A stretch of 64,000 nucleotides of DNA from positions 3,112,001 to 3,176,000 of the forward strand of contig NZ_CP055157.1 of NCBI RefSeq assembly GCF_013367775.1, given 5' to 3'. A program made the position numbers and the translations under genes. Below are positions 1-9,600 of the stretch, one piece after another; position 1 is the stretch's first letter; each line of letters opens with the position of its first letter. The stretch comes from Microbulbifer sp. YPW1. GTDB taxonomy: Bacteria > Pseudomonadota > Gammaproteobacteria > Pseudomonadales > Cellvibrionaceae. The notes beneath the pieces were generated by a model that saw only the letters and a list, made by a program, of their open reading frames with translations, did not search any database and was not told the origin of the DNA.

Positions 1-629
1 AGGACAAGGTACTGGACGGCGCTGAGCCGGTCACCGGCCGCCCCGCGGATCAGCTGGCGCCCGAGCTGGACAAGCTCGCCGCAGAGCTGCAGGAAAAAGC
101 GGCGGCGGACGATATCTTGCTGACCGAAGGCGAGGGCCAGATCGACGACGTGCTGACCTACGCGCTGTTCCCGCAGATCGGCCTCAAGTTCCTGAAGAAC
201 CGCGATAACCCGGACGCCTTCGAACCGGTGCCCACCGGCAAGGAATCCTCGGAAGTGAAAAACGACGCGGGTGAAAGTGTTTACACCGTCTCCGTGGAAG
301 GGCAGAGCTACACCGTTACCGTCGCCGATGGCGGCGATGTCACGGGCATGGTCAAGGTGGGTGGTGAAGCCGCTGCGGCGGGCGCCCCGGCAGCAGCGCC
401 GGCTGCGGCTGGCACCGGTGAGGCGGTGAAGGCGCCGCTGGCGGGCAATATCTTCAAGGTGCTGGTCAAGCCCGGCGACCAGGTGACCGAGGGCCAGAAC
501 ATTGTGATTCTGGAAGCCATGAAGATGGAAACCGCGGTCAGTGCGCCGCGCGCCGGTAGTGTAACCGGGGTGACCATCAAGGAAGGCGATGCAGTGGCGG
601 TGGGCGATGCCCTGCTGACCATCGCTTAA
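1..629 (+). CDS. oadA: Oxaloacetate decarboxylase alpha subunit, C-terminal part (partial)
   Basis: The reading frame is open from base 3, so the 5' end lies outside the window. The visible part is the end of the carboxyltransferase region, an Ala/Pro-rich linker (about bases 370-420) and a C-terminal biotinyl-carrier domain with the EAMKMET biotinylation motif at about bases 513-533. In this family the alpha subunit moves CO2 from oxaloacetate to biotin, and the membrane beta subunit then decarboxylates carboxybiotin and exports Na+. The next gene, 11 bp downstream, encodes that beta subunit, which supports the oad assignment over other biotin-dependent carboxylases. The small gamma subunit (oadG) would be expected just upstream of the window. 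Confidence 0.93.
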   Translation, partial: DKVLDGAEPVTGRPADQLAPELDKLAAELQEKAAADDILLTEGEGQIDDVLTYALFPQIGLKFLKNRDNPDAFEPVPTGKESSEVKNDAGESVYTVSVEGQSYTVTVADGGDVTGMVKVGGEAAAAGAPAAAPAAAGTGEAVKAPLAGNIFKVLVKPGDQVTEGQNIVILEAMKMETAVSAPRAGSVTGVTIKEGDAVAVGDALLTIA

Positions 630-640
630 CGGGGGCGCTT

Positions 641-1954
641 GTGGAAAACATAACAAATCTCTGGCTCTCGTCCGGCGCCAACCAGATGGCATTCGGGCAG
701 TTCGCCATGATGCTGGTGTGCCTGGGGCTGCTGTTCCTCGCCATCCGCAAAAACTTTGAGCCCCTGTTGCTGGTGCCGATCGGTTTCGGCGGCATCCTGG
801 CCAACATTCCCGGTGCCAACCTGGCGGTGCCGGCGGTGGAAGCGGCGATTTACGCAGGCGATGCGGGCGTGCTGTCCCAGCTTGCACAGGCGCTGGGCTT
901 GGGAGCATTTGAATCCGTCGAGGGCCTAAAGGCTGCGCTGGAAAGCGCTCCCGCTGCGGCCCATGAGCGCGCGGCCCAGGTGGCTGCGGATGCCGGTTAC
1001 AACAACGGCATGCTGTACAACTTCTACAGCGTGGCGATTGCCTCCGGTGTGGCGCCGTTGGTGATCTTTATGGGCGTTGGTGCCATGACGGACTTCGGAC
1101 CGCTGCTGGCCAACCCGCGCACCCTGTTCCTCGGTGCTGCGGCCCAGTTCGGCATCTTTGCCACGGTGCTTGGCGCGGTGGGCATGTCCGCCCTGGGTAT
1201 CATGGACTTCTCCATCGCAGACGCCGCCGCCATCGGTATCATCGGCGGCGCTGACGGCCCCACGGCGATCTACGTGTCCAGCCTGCTGGCCCCGGACCTG
1301 CTGGGAGCGATTGCCGTAGCGGCGTACTCCTACATGGCGCTGGTGCCACTGATCCAGCCGCCAATCATGCGTGCGCTGACCACCGAGCAGGAGCGTCGTA
1401 TCGAGATGGTCCAGCTGCGCCCGGTCAGCAAGCGCGAGAAGATCGTATTCCCGCTGGTGCTGTTGATCCTGGTTGCCCTGTTCCTGCCGGATGCAGCGCC
1501 GCTGCTCGGTATGTTCTGTTTCGGTAACCTGATGCGGGAGTGCGGTGTGGTATCGCGCCTGTCCGACACCGCGCAGAACGCGCTGATCAATATCACCACC
1601 ATCTTCCTCGGCCTGTCTGTGGGCTCGAAGCTGGCGGCGGACAAGTTCCTGGATCCGAAAACCCTCGGTATCCTGGCACTGGGTATCGTGGCCTTCGCCA
1701 TCGGCACGGCGGCCGGTGTACTGATGGCCAAGCTGTTGAATGCGCTCAGCAAGAACAAGATCAACCCGTTGATCGGGTCCGCGGGTGTGTCCGCGGTGCC
1801 GATGGCGGCGCGGGTTTCCAACAAGCTGGGGCTCGAGGCCAATCCGCACAACTTCCTGCTGATGCATGCTATGGGGCCCAACGTGGCCGGTGTGATCGGC
1901 TCGGCGGTCGCGGCGGGCGTCATGATCACCATGGTGCGTGCGATGACCGGTTGA
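641..1954 (+). CDS. oadB: Oxaloacetate decarboxylase beta subunit (Na+ pump)
   Basis: A polytopic inner-membrane protein of 437 aa with a GTG start preceded by a G-rich ribosome site at 631-637. It carries the family's Na+/carboxybiotin site, [10 protein letters not shown] at about residues 203-212, whose Asp is essential in characterised OadB. It also has the conserved C-terminal segments [19 protein letters not shown] and [11 protein letters not shown]. It couples carboxybiotin decarboxylation to Na+ export, which fits a marine organism with a sodium cycle. It is the last gene of the oad operon and is followed by an intrinsic terminator. Length and motifs match the family closely. The insert after the second membrane helix (about residues 60-115, Ala-rich) is longer than I expect for the shortest homologues. 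Confidence 0.95.
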   Translation: MENITNLWLSSGANQMAFGQFAMMLVCLGLLFLAIRKNFEPLLLVPIGFGGILANIPGANLAVPAVEAAIYAGDAGVLSQLAQALGLGAFESVEGLKAALESAPAAAHERAAQVAADAGYNNGMLYNFYSVAIASGVAPLVIFMGVGAMTDFGPLLANPRTLFLGAAAQFGIFATVLGAVGMSALGIMDFSIADAAAIGIIGGADGPTAIYVSSLLAPDLLGAIAVAAYSYMALVPLIQPPIMRALTTEQERRIEMVQLRPVSKREKIVFPLVLLILVALFLPDAAPLLGMFCFGNLMRECGVVSRLSDTAQNALINITTIFLGLSVGSKLAADKFLDPKTLGILALGIVAFAIGTAAGVLMAKLLNALSKNKINPLIGSAGVSAVPMAARVSNKLGLEANPHNFLLMHAMGPNVAGVIGSAVAAGVMITMVRAMTG

Positions 1955-1986
1955 CCGGTTTTCGATGGCTGCTTTCGCACCCGCAG

Positions 1987-2013
1987 AAACCCCGCTCCGG
2001 CGGGGTTTTTTTG
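1987..2013 (+). terminator. Rho-independent terminator after oadB
   Basis: CCCCGC (1990-1995) and GCGGGG (2000-2005) pair around a TCCG loop, extended by AAA/TTT, and are followed by a T run to 2012. It ends the oad operon. Confidence 0.9.
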
Positions 2014-2148
2014 TATCTCGACCCACGCGCCGACCTGTTGGTCTGGTTTTGCTCTGGGGGTAGGGGCCCGCTGTTGCGCTCCGTGCTAAGATGGCCGCCG
2101 TTTTAGCAACACAGCAGCGCGGTTTTCAGCGCTGTGGAAGGAGAGGTT

Positions 2149-2940
2149 ATGTCCTGGTTGGGAGCAGGTATTGGCGCTGGCATCGGCATGATGTTTGGCG
2201 GCCCTATCGGCGCTGCGTTGGGCGCCTGGGTCGGTGGATCTTTTGGCTCGGGGCTGAAAAAGCTCAGCGAGGCCGGCGTTACCCTGAACCGCGATGGCGC
2301 GCAGACGGTGTTTATCGTCGCACTGTTTTCCATGTTGGCGAAAATGGCCAAGGCGGATGGTCAGGTCTCCAAGGCGGAAATTCAGCTGATCGAGGATTTC
2401 ATCAGCAACAACCTGCGCCTGAATGCGGAAGACCGCAAGCAGGCGATCAAGATTTTCCAGAACGCCAAAGACGACAACTTCAGCATCTACGATTATGCGA
2501 ACCAGTACCGACAGCTGATTCGCAATCAGGCCATGCGCGAAATGGTGTATCGCCTGCTATTTGCGGTGGCCTTTGCCGACGGCGAGCTGCATCCGGCTGA
2601 AGAACAGATTCTGCGCAGGATCCCCGAAGCGCTGGGGCTGCATGAGTCGATTTTTACCGCGATGTTTAACGAGTTCGGGCGCGGCGCTGCGGGTGCGAGC
2701 GGTACCGGTGGCCTGCAGGCGCACTACGATATTCTGGAATGCAGCCCCGATGTGAGCGACCGCGAGTTGAAGCTCGCCTATCGCCGCAAGGCGGCAGAGT
2801 TCCATCCGGACAAGATGGCCTCCAAAGGCCTGCCGGAAGAGTTTATGCGCCATGCGGAAGACCAGATGAAAAGCGTCACTGTGGCATACGACACGATTGT
2901 TGCCGCGCGCAAACGCCAGGCGGCCGTCGAGCGGGCCTGA
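2149..2940 (+). CDS. djlA: TerB-DnaJ co-chaperone, DjlA-like
   Basis: The product has 263 aa. The N-terminus is a Gly-rich hydrophobic segment (residues 2-33) that resembles the single membrane anchor of DjlA. A helical TerB-like domain follows (about 45-165). The C-terminus is a J domain with the HPD motif at residues 219-221, which stimulates DnaK ATPase. The ATG at 2149 is chosen because AAGGAGAG lies 5-10 bases upstream; an in-frame ATG at 2134 has no ribosome site. DjlA-type proteins display the J domain at the cytoplasmic face of the inner membrane. bolA follows after 42 bp on the same strand. The architecture is clear, but one-to-one orthology with E. coli djlA is an inference. Confidence 0.85.
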   Translation: MSWLGAGIGAGIGMMFGGPIGAALGAWVGGSFGSGLKKLSEAGVTLNRDGAQTVFIVALFSMLAKMAKADGQVSKAEIQLIEDFISNNLRLNAEDRKQAIKIFQNAKDDNFSIYDYANQYRQLIRNQAMREMVYRLLFAVAFADGELHPAEEQILRRIPEALGLHESIFTAMFNEFGRGAAGASGTGGLQAHYDILECSPDVSDRELKLAYRRKAAEFHPDKMASKGLPEEFMRHAEDQMKSVTVAYDTIVAARKRQAAVERA

Positions 2941-2982
2941 TAGAGGCCCTGACAGAGGCTCGGTTGAAAGGAGTATTCGAAC

Positions 2983-3288
2983 ATGTCCCTTGCAGAACAG
3001 ATTCAGCAGAAGCTCACTAGCGCCTTCACGCCCTCGCATGTGGAAGTGGACTGTGAAAGTCATATGCACAATGTGCCCGCCGGCTCGGAGATGCATTTCC
3101 GCGTAGTCCTTGTCAGCGAGGCTTTTAGCGGCACCCGCAAGGTGCAGCGGCACCAGAAAGTCTACGGTGTGCTGGCGGATGAAATGGCCGGGCCGATTCA
3201 TGCCCTGGCGCTGCATCTCTACACCCCCGAGGAGTGGGCCGGACAGGCGCCCGCCAGCCCCCAGTGCCTGGGTGGCAGCAAGGGCTGA
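2983..3288 (+). CDS. BolA family protein
   Basis: A 101-aa protein with the BolA/IbaG class II KH-like fold: an N-terminal helix (residues 4-15), then HVEVDCESHMHN, then the RHQKVYGVLADEM segment typical of BolA. BolA proteins pair with monothiol glutaredoxins in Fe-S trafficking and affect cell shape and stress responses. AAAGGAG lies 8 bases before the ATG. It may be co-transcribed with the TerB-DnaJ gene 42 bp upstream. The length and the VLVSEAFSGTRKVQRHQKV region fit BolA better than the shorter IbaG. Confidence 0.88.
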   Translation: MSLAEQIQQKLTSAFTPSHVEVDCESHMHNVPAGSEMHFRVVLVSEAFSGTRKVQRHQKVYGVLADEMAGPIHALALHLYTPEEWAGQAPASPQCLGGSKG

Positions 3289-3382
3289 GCGCAGGGCAGG
3301 CAACTGCGCAATCGTTTATGATGCGGCCAGTTTGCGGTCGCGCGCCCATGACGGGTAAAACACAGAATTTTCAGGAGTAACC

Positions 3383-4237
3383 GTGGAAGACTTTATCGTC
3401 GATGTCACAGCCCAGAACGCCCAGCAGGTGTTGATCGAAGAGTCCATGAAACGCCCGGTGGTGGTGGATGTATGGGCCGAGTGGTGTGAACCCTGTAAAC
3501 AGTTGATGCCGGTACTGGAAAAACTGGCCAATGAATACGCCGGGCAGTTCCTGCTCGCGAAACTCAACGCGGATACCGAGCAGGCGCTGGCGGGTCAGTT
3601 GGGCGTGCGCAGCCTGCCGACCGTGATGGTACTGAAAGACGGCCAGCCTGTGGATGGCTTTGCCGGTGCCCAGCCGGAAAAAGAAATTCGCGAGATGCTG
3701 GACAAGTACCTGCCGAAATCCTGGGATCTGCAATTGCAGCAGGCGCAGAAGCTGGTTGGTGAGAATCAACTGGACGAGGCGCTGCCGCTGTTGCGCCAGG
3801 CGTATACGGATTCCGGCGAGCGCGCCGATATCGCCAAGCAGTACGCGGCGATTCTGCTGGAAAAAAACCGGGTCAAAGACGCCGAGCAGGTGCTGGGCAA
3901 GATCCTTCTGGCAGACCAGGACTCCGACTACCAGCAGCTGATGGCACAGCTGGAGCTGAAGCAGCAGGCAGCTGACTCTCCCGAGATCAAGGCGCTACAG
4001 CAGGCGTTGGCGGAAAATCCGGACGACCAGGAAGCGGCGTACAAGCTGGCGGTACAACTCAGCCAGGCCGATCGCCACGAAGAGGCGCTCGAGACCCTGC
4101 TCGGCCTGTTGCGCAAAGATATGGGGTTTGCGGATGGCGCGGCCAAGCAGGCCTATCTGGATATCGTCAAGGCGCTCGGCGCCGGGGATCCGGTAGCGAC
4201 CGCTTACCAGCGCAAGCTGATGACCCTGCTGTTCTGA
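3383..4237 (+). CDS. cnoX: Thioredoxin-TPR chaperedoxin (CnoX/YbbN-like)
   Basis: The product has 284 aa. A thioredoxin domain (about residues 1-110) carries the active-site motif WCEPC with C35 and C38, and TPR-like helical repeats fill residues 115-284. This is the CnoX/YbbN layout: a holdase that protects substrates from oxidation and passes them to GroEL. E. coli YbbN has an SQHC motif instead, whereas this protein keeps a full CxxC, so it could be redox-active. The GTG start is chosen for the CAGGAG sequence 8 bases upstream and because the thioredoxin fold begins at once. The next gene starts 21 bp downstream. Confidence 0.9.
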   Translation: MEDFIVDVTAQNAQQVLIEESMKRPVVVDVWAEWCEPCKQLMPVLEKLANEYAGQFLLAKLNADTEQALAGQLGVRSLPTVMVLKDGQPVDGFAGAQPEKEIREMLDKYLPKSWDLQLQQAQKLVGENQLDEALPLLRQAYTDSGERADIAKQYAAILLEKNRVKDAEQVLGKILLADQDSDYQQLMAQLELKQQAADSPEIKALQQALAENPDDQEAAYKLAVQLSQADRHEEALETLLGLLRKDMGFADGAAKQAYLDIVKALGAGDPVATAYQRKLMTLLF

Positions 4238-4258
4238 ACGATGGGTCGAGCGATCGTC

Positions 4259-4576
4259 ATGTTCAAACTCTGTGTTTATATCCCCGAGTCACACCTGGAA
4301 CCGGTAAAGCAGGCGCTGTTTGCCGCGGGCGCCGGGCGTATCGGGGATTACGACAGCTGCTGCTGGCAGGTGCTCGGCAGTGGCCAGTTCCGGCCGCTCG
4401 ATGGTAGCCAGCCGTTTATCGGCCAGCAGGGCGAGGTGGAACAGGTGGCGGAATACCGGGTGGAGACTGTCTGCGCGGATGCGCTTGTGGACAATGTACT
4501 CGCGGCTATGCGCGAGGCCCACCCCTACGAAGAGCCCGCGTTCGACCTGTGGAAACTGGACGAACGCTGTGGCTAG
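4259..4576 (+). CDS. NIF3/YqfO-type small domain protein
   Basis: A 105-aa protein starting MFKLCVYIPESHLE. It matches the stand-alone YqfO/NIF3 insert domain of the PII/CutA-like ferredoxin fold, with typical segments AGRIGDYDSCCWQV, GQFRP and AHPYEEPAFDLW. Family members are conserved but have no firm role; metal binding or trimer formation is often suggested. ATG 4259 is preferred over the in-frame ATG at 4241 because the family begins at MxKLC; the upstream start would add six unmatched residues. It is convergent with the Nudix gene that follows. Confidence 0.8.
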   Translation: MFKLCVYIPESHLEPVKQALFAAGAGRIGDYDSCCWQVLGSGQFRPLDGSQPFIGQQGEVEQVAEYRVETVCADALVDNVLAAMREAHPYEEPAFDLWKLDERCG

Positions 4577-4590
4577 TGGCTGGTATTTTT

Positions 4591-4611
4591 GCCGGGTCTC
4601 CTGACCCGGGC
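4591..4611. other. Inverted repeat between convergent genes
   Basis: CCGGGTC (4592-4598) and GACCCGG (4603-4609) form a perfect stem with a TCCT loop between two convergent gene ends. There is no T run after it on either strand, so it is not called an intrinsic terminator, although it may slow polymerase or mark an mRNA 3' end. Confidence 0.45.
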
Positions 4612-4614
4612 GGA

Positions 4615-5151
4615 TCAGAGCTTTCGCTCGATTACCCCGCGGTGTAAGCCGTAACTTCCTTTCTCGCGGTCACTGAAGTAATGGTTCAGTGTCTGTGTCA
4701 TCACCGGAAAGGCCATCTCATCCCAGGGGATGTCCTTTTCGTCAAACAGTTCCACTTCCAGCGACTCCGGCCCCGGGCCGAAATTGGTGTCTTTCAGCTC
4801 GCCTCGGTAGATCAGGTAAACCTGATTGATGTGCGGAATGTCATACACCGAGAAAAGCTCATCGACGCGGATATTCGCCCGCGCCTCTTCCCAGGACTCC
4901 CGCAGCGCACCCTGCTCACTGGTCTCGCCGTTTTCCATAAAGCCGGCGGGCAGTGTCCACAGGCCGTAGCGGGGTTCAATGGCGCGTTTGCACAGGAGAA
5001 CCTGCTCGCCCAGATAAGGCAGCACGCCAACGATGACCCGCGGGTTGACGTAATGGATGGCGCCACAGTCGTGGCACAGGTGGCGGGGACGATCGTCGCC
5101 GGCCGGGATTTCAAAGACGACCGTATGGCCGCAGTGGCTGCAAAATTTCAT
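4615..5151 (-). CDS. Nudix hydrolase with N-terminal zinc ribbon
   Basis: The product has 178 aa. A zinc-ribbon (C4, C7, C26, C29) precedes a Nudix domain with a near-canonical box running from GFMENGETSEQGAL to RESWEEA at about residues 71-92, including the REx2EE metal-binding residues. Zinc-ribbon Nudix proteins resemble the NADH pyrophosphatase NudC group, but this one is shorter and lacks the NudC N-terminal domain, so the substrate (NAD(H), ADP-ribose or another nucleoside diphosphate derivative) cannot be assigned. It is divergent from the efflux gene at 5244, with about 90 bp between them holding both promoters. Confidence 0.88.
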   Translation of the reverse strand: MKFCSHCGHTVVFEIPAGDDRPRHLCHDCGAIHYVNPRVIVGVLPYLGEQVLLCKRAIEPRYGLWTLPAGFMENGETSEQGALRESWEEARANIRVDELFSVYDIPHINQVYLIYRGELKDTNFGPGPESLEVELFDEKDIPWDEMAFPVMTQTLNHYFSDREKGSYGLHRGVIERKL

Positions 5152-5243
5152 GGCGCAAGTATACCCGCGTAGGGAGTGGGCGCCAGTCTGCCTTCTATAG
5201 TGTTTGTTAGGACATTTTTGTAGTAGGCGATGGCTGGTTTTCC

Positions 5244-6593
5244 ATGGCGCGATTTTTGATCTCGATCCTGTTGCTGTGCGCGATTACTGGCTGCTCCAAG
5301 AAAGAAGAGCAGCCTGCCGCCAAGGCGCCTCCTGTAGAGGTGCTTGCGGTGCGCGAACACCAGGTAGTTCCCCGCTACGAGTATGTGGGGCGGGTGGAAG
5401 CCACGGATGAGTACATGGTGCGCCCGCGGGTTGAGGGCTATATCGAATCCCGCAACTTTGTCGAAGGCCAGCTGGTGCAGAAGGGCGAGCTGCTCTACCA
5501 GATCGACCCCAGGCCGTATATTGCTGCGCTGGACAACCAGCGGGCAAACCTGGCGCAGGCGCGCTCCGCGTTGCAGGTGGCGCAACGCAATTACCGGCGC
5601 GGCCTTGAGCTGGTGAAAACCGGCGCCATCAGCAAGGTGCAGATGGATGAGCTCACCGGGAATTTCGAGGAAGCCGAGTCCAGGGTGGCGGCGATGCAGG
5701 CGGACCTGGAATCCGCACAACTCAATCTCTCCTACACGGAAATCCGCGCACCGCTCACGGGCCTGATCGGCCGTTCCGAATTTACCGAGGGCTCTCTGGT
5801 TGGCCCCAGCACCGATCCCCTTACTTCCATTGTCCGCATGGACCCCATCTACGTAACTTTCCAGGTGCCGGAAAACCGCTTGTTCGCGGTGCAGGAGGAG
5901 GCGGAGCGCCGACGCCAACAGGGGCAGGCGGCGGTAAAGCGCGAGGTCCGGATCAAGCAGCCGGACGGCAATTTCTATCCCTATCCCGGCATCATCGTCT
6001 TTGTGAACAACCAGATTGATCAGGCTACGGGTTCCGCGTTGGTGCGGGCGCGTTTCCCGAATCCCGAGCGGTTGCTGGTACAGGGACAGTTCGCGCGGGT
6101 GGCGATCAGTGTTTTCGCCGGTGCCGATGCGGTAAAGCCGCTGGTGCCGCAATCGGCGGTCCTCGAAGACATTCAGGGACGGTTTGTTTACGTGGTTGAC
6201 GACGAGAATATTGCCCGCAAGCGCTACCTGGAACTGGGGCAGCGAGAAAACATGCTGTGGGCCGTGCAAAAAGGCCTGAAAGCGGGCGAGCGGATTGTGG
6301 TGAACGGGCTGCAGCGGGTTTCTGCAGACAATCCGGTCACCCCCCAGAATACGGCCCTCGATCCCTACAAAGATATCCAGAAACAATCCGCGCCCCAGCA
6401 AACCAGCCCCGTCTCCCAGTTCCGGGAAGGCGAAGTGTCTCCGCAAGAGCGCCGCGAAGCGGGTGCCGCCGGTACGGACGGGCGCGCGGAAATGGAGCGA
6501 TTTGAGTCGGAAGTGCGCGGGGGCAAAGCCCTCGATGATTCAGAGCCTTCCGAAAAAGACCAGGTCCCGGATGCGTATTTTGACAGCAAGTAG
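5244..6593 (+). CDS. RND efflux periplasmic adaptor (AcrA-like lipoprotein)
   Basis: A 449-aa membrane fusion protein. The signal peptide ends in a lipobox (AITGC, Cys17), so it should be anchored in the inner membrane. It has the lipoyl half-motifs (VRPRVEGYIESRNFVEGQLVQ and YTEIRAPLTGLIG), a helical hairpin of about 70 residues and the beta-barrel/proximal domain ending near residue 365. The last 80 or so residues form an unusual acidic, Gln/Glu-rich, probably disordered tail. It pairs with the RND pump gene 33 bp downstream. No outer-membrane factor lies nearby, so a TolC-type protein encoded elsewhere is expected. Confidence 0.9.
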   Translation: MARFLISILLLCAITGCSKKEEQPAAKAPPVEVLAVREHQVVPRYEYVGRVEATDEYMVRPRVEGYIESRNFVEGQLVQKGELLYQIDPRPYIAALDNQRANLAQARSALQVAQRNYRRGLELVKTGAISKVQMDELTGNFEEAESRVAAMQADLESAQLNLSYTEIRAPLTGLIGRSEFTEGSLVGPSTDPLTSIVRMDPIYVTFQVPENRLFAVQEEAERRRQQGQAAVKREVRIKQPDGNFYPYPGIIVFVNNQIDQATGSALVRARFPNPERLLVQGQFARVAISVFAGADAVKPLVPQSAVLEDIQGRFVYVVDDENIARKRYLELGQRENMLWAVQKGLKAGERIVVNGLQRVSADNPVTPQNTALDPYKDIQKQSAPQQTSPVSQFREGEVSPQERREAGAAGTDGRAEMERFESEVRGGKALDDSEPSEKDQVPDAYFDSK

Positions 6594-6626
6594 ATTTCGC
6601 AGTGCCGGTTGCCAGGGGAGGCGCCG

Positions 6627-9600
6627 GTGATAAGCGCAACGTTTATCCGCCGCCCGCGCTTTGCGCTGGTGATCTCCATTCTTATCTCGCTGGCCGGGGT
6701 ACTTTGCCTGCCGTTACTTCCGATCGCCCAGTACCCGGATATCGCGCCGCCGACGGTGGTGGTGTCTGCCAGTTATCCGGGGGCGAGTGCGGAGGTGATG
6801 CGGGATAGCGTGGCCGAGCCCATCGAAGCGCAGGTGAACGGTGTGGAGGGGATGCAGTATATGTCCTCCACCAGCAGTAACGACGGCACTTATAGCCTCA
6901 CGGTGACCTTCGATAGTGGATACGACGGCGATATCGCCCAGGTCAACGTGCAGAATCGCGTACAGCAGGCAACCCCGAGCCTGCCGGATGAAGTCACACG
7001 CAGCGGCGTTACCGTACAGAAGCAATCGAACACCATCCTGATGGTGATCAACCTGATCTCGAAAGAAGATAAATTCGATACGCTGTTTCTGGCGAACTAC
7101 GGCGACATCTTTATCAAGGATGAGCTGGCCAGGGTGGACGGCGTCAGTAATGTCGAAATACTGGGGGCACAGCAATATGCCATGCGCCTGTGGCTGAACC
7201 CGGACAAAATGGCTGCGCTGGACGTCACTGCCAATGATGTCATCTCCGTGGTCCGGCAGCAGAACCTGCAGGTGGCCGCAGGCAAAATCGGTGCGCCGCC
7301 GATCAAACAGGATCAGCAGTTCCAGTACACCGTGATTGCCAAGGGGCGACTGGAGAGCGTCGAGGAGTTTGAAAATATCAGCATCCGTTCGCGTCCCGAT
7401 GGCGGCATCGTGCGCATGCGGGATGTGGCCCGGGTAGAACTCGGAAGCGCCAGTTACAGTGCCTATGGCGAGCTGGACGGAAAGCCGTCAGCGGTTATTG
7501 CGGTGTACCAGCTGCCGGATGCGAATGCACTGGATGTGGCAGATAAAATCCGCGCGCGGGTGGAAGAACTTTCCAAGCGCTTTCCCGAAGGCCTGGAGTC
7601 GGAAATCACTTACGACACCACTCTATTCGTACGCGCATCAATTGCGGAAGTCGTGGAAACCCTGGTCATCGCGTTGCTGCTGGTCATCCTGGTGGTGTTT
7701 GTCTTTCTGCAGGACTGGCGTGCAACCCTGATTCCGTCTATCGCCATACCGGTCTCGCTGGTGGGCACATTTGCGGTGATGTACGCCCTGGGCATGACCA
7801 TCAATACGGTCACCCTGTTTGCGTTGATTCTCGCCATCGGGATTGTTGTGGACGATGCCATCATCGTGGTGGAGAACACCCAGCGACTGTTGGGAGATGG
7901 GCTGCCACCCAAAGAGGCAGCCATGGAATCCATGCGCGAAGTGACGGGCCCGGTGATCGCCACTACCGCGGTGCTGTTTTCGGTGTTTGTGCCGGTGATG
8001 CTGATGCCGGGCCTCACCGGCAAGATGTACCAGCAATTCGCCATGACCATTGCCATCTCGGTATTTATTTCCAGTATCAATGCATTGACCCTGAGCCCCG
8101 CGTTGAGCGCGATCCTGTTGCGCGCCCCGGAGGGGGGCGACGGCGAAAAGCGCCACGGTATCTTCGGTTTTTTCAATCGCTTCCTGCACCGCGCCACCAA
8201 TCTGTACACCGCGATTGTGCAATTCTGCGTGCGTCGCCCGCTACTCGGGTTGGCCTCGATTGTGGGTGCCGGCGCTCTGTGTTTCTGGCTGTTTGCGGTG
8301 GTGCCCTCAGGATTTATCCCGAATGAAGATCAGGGATATTTCATGATGAACGTGCAATTGCCGGATGGCGCCTCGTTAAAGCGCACGTCTCCCGTGGTCA
8401 GCAAGTTGAGTGCAGAAATCCGCAAAATGGACGGGGTCGCTCATGTCACGTCGGTGCCCGGGTTCAGCCTGCTCTCCAACAGCCTCGCTTCCAACACCGC
8501 TTTTATGATCGTGATACTGGATCCCTGGGAGGAGCGCACGACACCGGAACTCAACCAGTTTGTGATCCTGCAGAAGGTGCAGAAGCTGGGGGCGATGGTG
8601 CCGGAAGCGCAGGTACAGGCGTTCCCCGTCCCCGCATTGCCCGGGCTCGGGACCATCGGCGGTTTTGAGTATGTGCTGGAGGACCTGGAGGGGCGGGATA
8701 TTCAGGAGCTGGCAGGCGTGCTGTATGCCCTGTTGGGGGCAGCCAATCAGCGAGCAGAGATTGCCCAGGCGTTCACCACCTATCAGGCGGCATCACCGCA
8801 ACTGGAACTGAAGGTGGACAAGGACAAGGCGCATATCCTGGGGTTGCCACTATCCGATGTGTACCTGACGTTGCAGACGTATCTGGGCAGCTATTACATC
8901 AACGACTTCAATCGCTTTGGCAAGGTGTTCAAGGTGATGGCCCAGGCCGACGCGCAGTACCGGGATAGCGAGGAAGATCTTGCGGGCTTTTTTGTGCGCG
9001 CGAACAGTGGTGGCCTGGTGCCGGTCAGCTCGGTGGCCGAGGTAGAGCCCATCGTCGCGCCGCAAACAGTACAGCGCTACAACCTGTACAACAGCATTAC
9101 GATCAATGGTGCCGCGGCGCCGGGACACTCCAGTGGTGAGGCTATGCGGGCTATGGAAGAGCTGGGTAACCAGTTACCCGGGGGCTACGGCTTTGAGTGG
9201 ACGGGCGCCAGCCTGGAAGAAATCAGCGCAGGCAACCTGGCTCCGATCCTGTTCAGCCTGGCAATCCTGTTTGCCTACCTGTTTCTGGTGGCGCAGTACG
9301 AAAGCTGGAGTATTCCCATCGCCGTTCTGCTGGCGATTCCCGTCGCCATCTTTGGCGGTCTGTTCGCCAGTTTTGTGATGGGGCACGACAGCAACCTGTA
9401 CACCCAGATCGGGCTGGTGCTGTTGATCGCGATGGCGGCGAAGACGGCGATTCTGATGGTGGAGTTCGCGATGCTGCAGCGGGACAGCGGCCTCTCCATA
9501 GAAGAATCTGCGCTGCAGGCGACCCGCCTGCGCTTCCGCGCGGTACTGATGACGTCGCTGGCGTTTGTTCTGGGGATCTTTCCGCTGGTGGTGGCTACGG

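Noticed and set aside
5148..6446. 432-codon frame opposite the efflux adaptor
   Set aside because: No signal, motif or ribosome site; it overlaps the adaptor almost fully and cuts into the Nudix gene promoter.
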